Positions 49,410 to 61,548 of a DNA stretch of 64,000 nucleotides are shown here, in pieces. Origin of the DNA: Avena insularis. Lineage: Eukaryota > Streptophyta > Magnoliopsida > Poales > Poaceae. Position numbers and translations under genes: made by a program. Below the pieces are notes generated by a model. The model did no database searches. It saw only the letters and a list, made by a program, of their open reading frames with translations, and had not been told where the DNA came from. The stretch covers positions 202,622,941 through 202,686,940 of the forward strand of contig CM042684.1 in NCBI GenBank assembly GCA_023614405.1, read 5' to 3'. Each line of letters starts with the position of its first letter. Position 1 is the first letter of the stretch.

Positions 49410-52400
49410 ACATGCAATGCCACTGGTTGATCCATAAGTGGAATGTGGAAAAGAACAGACATGCAATGACCACTGGTTGATCCATAGTGGTTTGTGGAAA
49501 GAACACACATGCAATGAACACTGGTGGATCCATAAGTGGTTTGTGGAAAGAACACACACGCAATGACTCTAGTGCTGGTTTTAGTATAATAACACACATG
49601 CAATGACCACAGGTTGATCCATGTGTGCTTTGTGGAAAAGAACACACATGCAATGACCACTGGTTGATACATGTGTGGTTTGTGGAAAGAACACACATGC
49701 AATGACCACTGGTTGATCCATATGTGGTTTGTGGAAAAGAACACACATGCAATGACCACTAGTTGATCCATATGTGGTTCGTGGAAAGAGCACACATGCA
49801 ATGACCACTGGTTGATCCATGTGTGGTTTGTGAAAAAACACACATGCAATGACTCTAGTGCAAGTTTTAGTATAAGAACACACATGCAATGACCACTAGT
49901 TGATCCATATGTGGTTTTTGGAAAAGAACACACATGCAATGAACACTGGTGGATCCATGTGTGGTTTGTGGAAAAGAACACACATGCAATGACCACTAGT
50001 TGATCCATGTGTGGTTTGTGGATAGAACACACATGCAATGACTCTAGTGCTAGTTTTAGTATAAGAACACACATGCAATGACCACTTGTTAATCCATGTG
50101 TGGTTTGTGAAAAGAACACACATGCAATGACAGTGGTGGATGTTTATGTTGTTTGTGAAAAGAACACAAATGCAATGACCACTGGTTAGTCCATAAGTGG
50201 TTTGTGGAAAAGAACACACATGCAATAAACACTGGTTGATCCATATGTGGTTTGTGAAAAGAACACACATGAAGTGACCACTGGTGGATCCATATGTTGT
50301 TTGTGAAGACAACACACATGCAATGAACACTGCTTGATCCATGTGTGGTTTGTGGAAAGAACACACATGCAATGACTCTAGTGCTAGTTTTACTATAAGA
50401 ACAGACATGCAATGACTCTAATGGATCCATATGTGGTTTGTGAAAAGAACACACATGCAATGACCACTTGTTGATCCATGTGTGGTTTGTGGAAAGAACA
50501 CACATGCAATGACAGTGGTGGATCCATGTGTGGTTTGTGGAAAGAACACACATGCAATGACTGTAGTGGTTGATCCATGTGTGGTTTGAGGAAAGAACAC
50601 ACATGGAATGACTCTAGTGGTTGATCCATGTGTGGTTTGTGGAAATAACACACATGCAATGACTCTAGTGGTTGATCCATGTGTGGTTTGTGGAAATAAC
50701 ACACATGCAATGCCACCGGCTGATCCATAAGTGGTTTGTGGAAAAGAACACACATGCAATGACAACTGGTTGATCCATAAGTGGTTTGTGGAAAGAACAC
50801 ACATGCAATGAACACTGGTGGATCCGTAAGTGGTTTGTGGAAAGAACACACAAGCAATGACTCTAGTGCTGGTTTTAGTATAAGAACACACATGCAATGA
50901 CCACTTGTTGATCCATGTGTGGTTTGTGGAAAGAACACACATGCAATGACACTGGTTGATCCATGTGTGGTTTGTGGAAATAACACACATGCAATGACTC
51001 TAGTGGTTGAATCATGTGTGGTTTGTGGAAATAACACACATTTTGTGGTTTGTGGAAATAACACACATGCAATGACTCTAATGGATCCATAAGTGGTTTG
51101 TGAAATAGAACACACATGCAATGACCACTGGTTGATCCATGTGTGGTTTGTGGAAAGAACACACATGCAATGACCCCTGGTTGATCCATATGTGGTTTGT
51201 GGAAAAGAACAGACATGCAATGACCACTGGGTTATCCATATGTGGTTTGTGAAAAGAACACACATGCAATGACAATGGTGGATCCATGTGTGGTTTGTGG
51301 AAAGAACACACATGCAATGACTCTAGTGGTTGATCCATGTGTGGTTTGTGGAAATAACACACATTCAATGACTCTAGTGGTTGATCCATGGGTGGTTTGT
51401 GGAAATAACACACATGCAATGACTCTAGTGGTTGATCCATGTGTGGTTTGTGGAAAGAACACACATGCAGTGACTCTAGTGGTTGATCCATGTGTGCTTT
51501 GTGGAAAGAACACACATGAAGTGACTCTAGTGGTTGATCCATGTGAGGTTTGTGGAAAGAACACACATGCAATGACTCTAGTGGTTGATCCATATGAGGT
51601 TTGTGGAAAGAACACACATGCAATGCCACTGGTTGATCCATAAGTGGAATGTGGAAAAGAACAGACATGCAATGACCACTGGTTGATCCATAGTGGTTTG
51701 TGGAAAGAACACACATGCAATGAACACTGGTGGATCCATAAGTGGTTTGTGGAAAGAACACACACGCAATGACTCTAGTGCTGGTTTTAGTATAATAACA
51801 CACATGCAATGACCACAGGTTGATCCATGTGTGGTTTGTGGAAAAGAACACACATGCAATGACCACTGGTTGATACATGTGTGGTTTGTGGAAAGAACAC
51901 ACATGCAATGACCACTGGTTGATCCATATGTGGTTTGTGGAAAAGAACACACATGCAATGACCACTAGTTGATCCATATGTGGTTCGTGGAAAGAGCACA
52001 CATGCAATGACCACTGGTTGATCCATGTGTGGTTTGTGAAAAAACACACATGCAATGACTCTAGTGCTAGTTTTAGTATAAGAACACACATGCAATGACC
52101 ACTAGTTGATCCATATGTGGTTTTTGGAAAAGAACACACATGCAATGAACACTGGTGGATCCATGTGTGGTTTGTGGAAAAGAACACACATGCAATGACC
52201 ACTAGTTGATCCATGTGTGGTTTGTGGATAGAACACACATGCAATGACTCTAGTGCTAGTTTTAGTATAAGAACACACATGCAATGACCACTTGTTAATC
52301 CATGTGTGGTTTGTGAAAAGAACACACATGCAATGACAGTGGTGGATCTTTATGTTGTTTGTGAAAAAAACACAAATGCAATGACCACTGGTTAGTCCAT

Positions 52401-53505
52401 AAGTGGTTTGTGGAAAAGAACACACATGCAATAAACACTGGTTGATCCATATGTGGTTTGTGAAAAGAACACACATGAAGTGACCACTGGTGGATCCATA
52501 TGTTGTTTGTGAAGACAACACACATGCAATGAACACTGCTTGATCCATGTGTGGTTTGTGGAAAGAACACACATGCAATGACTCTAGTGCTGGTTTTAGT
52601 ATAAGAACATGCAATGACTCTAATGGATCCATATGTGGTTTGTGAAAAGAACACACATGCAATGACCACTTGTTGATCCATGTGTGGTTTGTGGAAAGAA
52701 CACACATGCAATGACAGTGGTGGATCCATGTGTGGTTTGTGGAAAGAACACACATGCAATGACTGTAGTGGTTGATCCATGTGTGGTTTGAGGAAAGAAC
52801 ACACATGGAATGACTCTAGTGGTTGATCCATGTGTGGTTTGTGGAAATAACACACATGCAATGACTCTAGTGGTTGATCCATGTGTGGTTTGTGGAAATA
52901 ACACATGCAATGCCACCGCTGATCCATAAGTGGTTTGTGGAAAGAACACACATGCAATGACAACTGGTTGATCCATAAGTGGTTTGTGGAAAGAACACAC
53001 ATGCAATGAACACTGGTGGATCCGTAAGTGGTTTGTGGAAAGAACACACAAGCAATGACTCTAGTGCTGGTTTTAGTATAAGAACACACATGCAATGACC
53101 ACTTGTTGATCCATGTGTGGTTTGTGGAAAGAACACACATGCAATGACACTGGTTGATCCATGTGTGGTTTGTGGAAATAACACACATGCAATGACTCTA
53201 GTGGTTGAATCATGTGTGGTTTGTGGAAATAACACACATTTTGTGGTTTGTGGAAATAACACACATGCAATGACTCTAATGGATCCATAAGTGGTTTGTG
53301 AAATAGAACACACATGCAATGACCACTGGTTGATCCATGTGTGGTTTGTGGAAAGAACACACATGCAATGACCCCTGGTTGATCCATATGTGGTTTGTGG
53401 AAAAGAACAGACATGCAATGACCACTGGGTTATCCATATGTGGTTTGTGAAAAGAACACACATGCAATGACAATGGTGGATCCATGTGTGGTTTGTGGAA
53501 AGAAC
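49410..53505. repeat. Two near-identical 1.9-kb blocks, 2.2 kb apart
   Basis: Sequence from about 49,410 to 51,305 recurs from about 51,616 to 53,505, offset 2,206 bp, becoming 2,198 bp after small deletions. Flanking monomers differ at both ends. About 310 bp of other type B sequence lies between the copies. Confidence 0.8.
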
Positions 53506-56336
53506 ACACATGCAGTGACCACTGGTGGATCCATATGTTGTTTGTGAAAATAACACACATGTAATGAACACTGCTTGATCCATGTGTGGTTTGTGGAAAG
53601 AACACACATGCAATGACTGTAGTGCTAGTTTTAGTATAAGAACACACATGCAATGACTCTAATGGATCCATATGTGGTTTGTGAAAAGAACACACATGCA
53701 ATGACCACTTGTTGATCCATGTGTGGTTTGTGGAAAGAACACACATGCAATGACAGTGGTGGATCCATGTGTGGTTTGTGGAAAGAACACAAATGCAATG
53801 ACTCTAGTGGTTGATCCATGCGTGGTTTGTGGAAATAACACACATGCAATGACTCTAGTGGTTGATCCATGTGTGGTTTGTGGAAATAACACACATGCAG
53901 TGACCACTGGTTGATCCATGTGTGGTTTGTGAAAAGAACACACATGCAATGCCACTGGTTGATCCGTAAGTGGAATGTGGAAAAGAACAGACATGCAATG
54001 ACCACTGGTTGATCCATAGTGGTTTGTGGAAAGAACACACATGCAATGAACACTGGTGGATCCATAAGTGGTTTGTGGAAAGAACACACACGCAATGAAT
54101 CTAGTGCTGGTTTTAGTATAATAACACACATGCAATGACCACTTGTTGATCCATGTGTGGTTTGTGGAAAGAACACACATGCAATGACACTGGTTGATCC
54201 ATGTGTGGTTTGTGGAAAGAACACACATGCAATGACTCTAGTGGTTGATCCATGTGTGGTTTATGGAAATAGCACACATGCAATGACTCTAGTGGTTGAA
54301 TCATGAGTGGTTTGTGGAAATAACACACATTGTGTGGTTTGTGGAAATAACGCACATGCAATGACTCTAATGGATCCATAAGTGGTTTGTGGAAAAGAAC
54401 ACACATGAAATGACCACTGGTTGATCCATATGTGGTTTGTGCAAAGAACACACATGCAATGACACTGGTTGATCCATGTGTGGTTTGTGGAAAAGAACAC
54501 ACATGCAATGACCACTGGTTGATCCATGTGTGGTTTGTGGAAAGAACACACATGCAATGACCACTGGTTGATCCATATGTGGTTTGTCGAAAAGAACACA
54601 CATGCAATGACCACTAGTTGATCCATATGTGGTTCGTGGAAAGAGCACACATGCAATGACCACTGGTTGATCCATGTGTGGTTTGTGAAAAACACACATG
54701 CAATGACTCTAGTGCTAGTTTTAGTATAAGAACACACATGCAATGACCACTGGTTGATCCATATGTGGTTTTTGGAAAAGAACACACATGCAATGAACAC
54801 TTTTGGATCCATGTGTGGTTTGTGGAAAGAACACACATGCAATGACCACTGGTTGATCCATATGTGGTTTGTGGAAAAGAACACACATGCAATGAACACT
54901 AGTTGATCCATGTGTGGTTTGTGAAAAGAACACACATGCAGTGACCACCGGTTGATCCATATGTTGTTTGTGAAAAGAACACACATGCAATGAACACTGG
55001 TTGATCCATGTGTGGTTTGTGGAAAGAACACCCATGCAATGACCACTGGTTGATCCATGTGTGGTTTGTGAAAAGAACACACATGCAATGACTCTAGTGC
55101 TAGTTTTAGTATAAGAACATACATGCAATGACCACTAGTTGATCCATATGTGGTTTTTGGAAAAGAACACACATGCAATGAACACGGGTGGATCCATGTG
55201 TGGTTTTTGTGGAAAAGAACACACAGGCAATGACCACAGGATGATCCATAAGTGGTTTGTTGAAAAGAACACACATGCAATGAACACTGGTTGATCCATA
55301 TGTGGTTTGGGAAAAGAACACACATGAAGTGACCACTGGTGGATCCATATGTTGTTTGTGAAAAGAACACACATGCAATGAACACTGCTTGATCCATGTG
55401 TGGTTTGTGGAAAGAACACATATGCAATGACTCTAGTGCTAGTTTTAGTGTAAGAACACACATGCAATGACTCTAATGGATCCATATGTGGTTCGTGAAA
55501 AGAACACACATGCAATAACCACTTGTTGATCCATGCGTGGTTTGTGGAAAGAACACACATGCAATGACAGTGGTGGATCCATGTGTGGTTTGTGGAAAGA
55601 ACACACATGCAATGACTCTAGTGGTTGATACATGTGTGGTTTGTGAAAAGAACACACATGCAATGAACACTGCTTGATCCATGTGTGGTGTTGGAAAGAA
55701 CACACATGCAATGACTCTAGTGCTAGTTTTAGTATAAGAACACACATGCAATGACTCTAGTGGGTCCACATGTGGTTTGTGAAAAGAACACACATGCAAT
55801 GGCCACTGGTTGATCCATAAGTGGTTTGTGGAAAAGAACACACATGCAATGACTCTGGTCAGTCCATATGTTGTTTGTGGAAAGAACACACATGTAGTGA
55901 CCACTGGATGATCCATGTGTGGTTTGTGAGAATAACACACATGCAATGCCACTGGTTGATCCATGTGTGGTTTGTGCAAAGAACACACATGCAATGCCAC
56001 TGGTTGATCCATGTGTGGTTTGTGGATAGAACACACATGCAATGACTCTAGTGCTAGTTTTAGTATAAGAACACACATGGAATGACCACTTGTTGATCCA
56101 TGTGTGGTTTGTGAAAAGTACACACATGCAATAGCAGTGGTGGATCCATATATTGTTTGTGAAAAGAACACACATGCAATGACCAGTGGTTGATCCATAA
56201 GTGGTTTGTGGAAAAGAACACACATGCAATAAACACTGGTTGATCGATATGTGGTTTGTGAAAAGAACACACATGAAGTGACCACTGGTGGATCCATATG
56301 TTGTTTGTGAAGACAACACACATGCAATGAACATTG

Positions 56337-59300
56337 CTTGATCCATGTGTGGTTTGTGGAAAGAACACACATTCAATGACTCTAGTGCTAGTTTTAGTAT
56401 AAGAACAGACATGCAATGACTCTAATGGATCCATATGTGGTTTGTGAAAAGAACACACATGCAATGACCACTTGTTGATCCATGTGTGGTTTGTGGAAAG
56501 AACACACATGCAATGACAGTGGTGGATCCATGTGTGGTTTGTGGAAAGAACGCACATGCAATGACTCTAGTGGTTGATCCATGTGTGGTTTGTGGAAAGA
56601 ACACACATGGAATGACTCTAGTGGTTGATCCATGTGTGGTTTGTGGAAATAACACACATGCAATGACTCTAGTGGTTGATCCATGTGTGGTTTGTAGAAA
56701 TAACACACATGCAATGCCACCGGTTGATCCATAAGTGGTTTGTGGAAAATAACACACATGCAATGAAAACTGGTTGATCCATAAGTGGTTTGTGGAAAGA
56801 ACACACATGCAATGAACACTGGTGGATCCATAAGTGGTTTATAGAAATAACACACATCAATGACTCTAGTGCTGGTTTTAGTATAAGAACACACATGCAC
56901 TGACCACTTGTTGATCCATGTGTGGTCTGTGGAAAAAAAACACATGCAATGACACTGGTTGATCCATGTGTAGTTTGTGGAAAGAACACACATGCAATGA
57001 CTCTAGTGGTTGATCCATGTGTGGTTTGTGGAAATAACACACATGCAATGACACTAGTGGTTGAATCATTTGTGGTTTGTGGAAATAACACCCATGCAAT
57101 GACTCTAATGGATCCATAAGTGGTTTGTGGAAAAGAACACACATGCAATGACCACTGGTTGATCCTTATGTGGTTTGTGCAAACAACACACATGCAATGA
57201 CACTGGTTGATCCATGTGTGGTTTGTGGAAAAGAACACACATGCAATGACCACTGGTTGATCCATGTGTGGTTTGTGGAAAGAACACACATGCAATGACC
57301 ACTTGTTGATCCATATGTGGTTTGTGGAAAAGAACACACTTGCAATGACCACTGGTTGATCCATATGTGGTTTCTGGAAAGAACACACATGCAATGACCA
57401 CTGGTTGATCCATGTGTGGTTTGTGAAAAGAACACACATGCAATGACTCTAGTGCGAGTTTTAGTATAAGAACATACATGCAATGACCACTGGGTATCCA
57501 TATGTGGTTTTTGGAAAAGAACACACATGCAATGAACACTGGTGGATCCATGTGTGGTTTGTGGAAAAGAACACACAGGCAATGACCACAGGTTGATCCA
57601 TAAGTGGTTTGTTGAAAAGAACACACATGCAATGAACACTCGTTGATCCATATGTGGTTTGGGAAAATAACTCACATGCAGTGACCACTGGTGGATCCAT
57701 ATGTTGTTTGTGAAAAGAACACACATGCAATGAACACTTCTTGATCCATGTGTGGTTTGTGGAAAGAACACACATTCAATGACTCTAGTGCTAGTTTTAG
57801 TATAAGAACACACATGCAATGACTCTAGTGGATCCATATGTGGTTCGTGAAAAGAACACTCATGCCATGACCACTTGTTGATCCATGTGTGGTTTGTGGA
57901 AAGAACACACATACAATGACAGTGGTGGATCCATGTGTGGTTTGTGGAAAGAACACACATGCAACGACTCTAGTGGTTGATACATGTGTGGTTTGTGAAA
58001 AGAAAACACATGCAATGAACACTGCTTGATCCATGTGTGGTTTTGGAAAGAACACACATGCAATGACCAATGGTTGATCCATATGTGGTTTGTGGAAAGA
58101 ACACACATGCAATGACACTGCTTGATCCATGTGTGGTTTGTGGAAAAGAACACACATGCAATGACCACCGGTTGATCCATGCGTGGTTTGTGGAAAGAAC
58201 ACACATGCAATGACCACTGGTTGACCCATATGTGGTTAGTGGAAAAGAACACGCATGCAATGACCACTGGTTGATCCATATGTGGTTTGTGGAAAGAACA
58301 CACATGCAATGACCACTGGTTGATCCATGTGTGGTTTGTGAAAAGAACACACATGCAATGACTCTAGTGCTAGTTTTAGTATAAGAACATACATGCAATG
58401 ACCACTGGTTGATCCATATGTGGTTTTTGGAAAAGAACACACATGCAATGAACACGGGTGGATCCATGTGTGGTTTTTGTGGAAAAGAACACACAGGCAA
58501 TGACCACAGGTTGATCCATAAGTGGTTTGTTGAAAAGAACACACATGCAATGAACACTGGTTGATCCATATGTGGTTTGGGAAAAGAACACACATGAAGT
58601 GACCACTGGTGGATCCATATGTTGTTTGTGAAAAGAACACACATGCAATGAACACTGCTTGATCCATGTGTGGTTTGTGGAAAGAACACACATGCAATGA
58701 CTCTAGTGCTAGTTTTAGTATAAGAACACACATGCAATGACTCTAATGGATCCATATGTGGTTCGTGAAAGAACACACATGCAATAACCACTTGTTGATC
58801 CATGCGTGGTTTGTGGAAAGAACACACATGCAATGACAGTGGTGGATCCATGTGTGGTTTGTGGAAAGAACACACATGCAATGACTCTAGTGGTTGATAC
58901 ATGTGTGGTTTGTGAAAAGAACACACATGCAATGAACACTGCTTGATCCATGTGTGGTTTGTGGAAAGAACACACATTCAATGACTCTAGTGCTAGTTTT
59001 AGTATAAGAACAGACATGCAATGACTCTAATGGATCCATATGTGGTTTGTGAAAAGAACACACATGCAATGACCACTTGTTGATCCATGTGTGGTTTGTG
59101 GAAAGAACACACATGCAATGACAGTGGTGGATCCATGTGTGGTTTGTGGAAAGAACACACATGCAATGACTCTAGTGGTTGATCCATGTGTGGTTTGTGG
59201 AAAGAACACACATGGAATGACTCTAGTGGTTGATCCATGTGTGGTTTGTGGAAATAACACACATGCAATGACTCTAGTGGTTTATCCATGTGTGGTTTGT

Positions 59301-61548
59301 AGAAATAACACACATGCAATGCCACCGGTTGATCCATAAGTGGTTTGTGGAAAATAACACACATGCAATGACAACTGGTTGATCCATAAGTGGTTTGTGG
59401 AAAGAACACACATGCAATGAACACTGGTGGATCCATAAGTGGTTTATAGAAAGAACACACATGCAATGACTCTAGTGCTGGTTTTAGTATAAGAACACAC
59501 ATGCACTGACCACTTGTTGATCCATGTGTGGTTTGTGGAAAGAAAACACATGCAATGACACTGGTTGATCCATGTGTAGTTTGTGGAAAGAACACACATG
59601 CAATGACTCTAGTGGTTGATCCATGTGTGGTTTGTGGAAATAACACACATGCAATGACACTAGTGGTTGAATCATTTGTGGTTTGTGGAAATAACACCCA
59701 TGCAATGACTCTAATGGATCCATAAGTGGTTTGTGGAAAAGAACACACATGCAATGACCACTGGTTGATCCTTATGTGGTTTGTGCAAACAACACACATG
59801 CAATGACACTGGTTGATCCATGTGTGGTTTGTGGAAAAGAACACACATGCAATGACCACTGGTTGATCCATGTGTGGTTTGTGGAAAGAACACACATGCA
59901 ATGACCACTTGTTGATCCATATGTGGTTTGTGGAAAAGAACACACATGCAATGACATCTGGTTGATCCATATGTGGTTTCTGGAAAGAACACACATGCAA
60001 TGACCACTGGTTGATCCATGTGTGGTTTGTGAAAAGAACACACATGCAATGACTCTAGTGCTAGTTTTTGTATAAGAACATACATGCAATGACCACTGGG
60101 TATCCATATGTGGTTTTTGGAAAAGAACACACATGCAATGAACACTGGTGGATCCATGTGTGGTTTGTGGAAAAGAACACACAGGCAATGACCACAGGTT
60201 GATCCATAAGTGGTTTGTTGAAAAGAACACACATGCAATGAACACTCGTTGATCCATATGTGGTTTGGGAAAATAACACACATGCAGTGACCACTGGTGG
60301 ATCCATATGTTGTTTGTGAAAAGAACACACATGCAATGAACACTTCTTGATCCATGTGTGGTTTGTGGAAAGAACACACATGCAATGACTCTAGTGCTAG
60401 TTTTAGTATAAGAACACACATGCAATGACTCTAATGGATCCATATGTGGTTCGTGAAAAGAACACTCATGCCATGACCACTTGTTGATCCATGTGTGGTT
60501 TGTGGAAAGAACACACATACAATGACAGTGGTGGATCCATGTGTGGTTTGTGGAAAGAACACACGTGCAATGACTCTAGTGGTTGATACATGTGTGGTTT
60601 GTGAAAAGAAAACACATGCAATGAACACTGCTTGATCCATGTGTGGTTTTGGAAAGAACACACATGCAATGACCAATGGTTGATCCATATGTGGTTTGTG
60701 GAAAGAACACACATGCAATGACACTGCTTGATCCATGTGTGGTTTGTGGAAAAGAACACACATGCAATGACCACCGGTTGATCCATGCGTGGTTTGTGGA
60801 AAGAACACACATGCAATGACCACTGGTTGACCCATATGTGGTTAGTGGAAAAGAACACGCATGCAATGACCACTGGTTGATCCATATGTGGTTTGTGGAA
60901 AGAACACACATGCAATGACCACTGGTTGATCCATGTGTGGTTTGTGAAAAGAACACACATGCAATGACTCTAGTGCTAGTTTTAGTATAAGAACATACAT
61001 GCAATGACCACTGGTTGATCCATATGTGGTTTTTGGAAAAGAACACACATGCAATGAACACGGGTGGATCCATGTGTGGTTTTTGTGGAAAAGAACACAC
61101 AGGCAATGACCACAGGTTGATCCATAAGTGGTTTGTTGAAAAGAACACACATGCAATGAACACTGGTTGATCCATATGTGGTTTGGGAAAAGAACACACA
61201 TGAAGTGACCACTGGTGGATCCATATGTTGTTTGTGAAAAGAACACACATGCAATGAACACTGCTTGATCCATGTGTGGTTTGTGGAAAGAACACACATG
61301 CAATGACTCTAGTGCTAGTTTTAGTATAAGAACACACATGCAATGACTCTAATGGATCCATATGTGGTTCGTGAAAGAACACACATGCAATAACCACTTG
61401 TTGATCCATGTGTGGTTTGTGGAAAGAACACACATGCAATGACAGTGGTGGATCCATGTGTGGTTTGTGGAAAGAACACACATGCAATGACTCTAGTGGT
61501 TGATACATGTGTGGTTTGTGAAAAGAACACACATGCAATGAACACTGC
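56337..61548. repeat. Tandem duplication of a 2.6-kb type B block
   Basis: Copy 1 is about 56,337-58,942 and copy 2 about 58,943-61,548. Rare variants keep an offset of 2,605-2,606 bp (for example at 56,922/59,528 and 57,825/60,431). The region flanking it on the left (about 55,445-56,412) returns on the right at +5,875 bp, and the same block also forms the start of the type B array (about 37,955-38,810, offset 17,602 bp). Confidence 0.85.

Noticed and set aside
48812..50119. Long minus-strand frame of 435 codons as a Cys/His-rich repeat protein
   Set aside because: It is satellite sequence; other frames on both strands are open as well, and there is no start context, splice signal or recognised domain.
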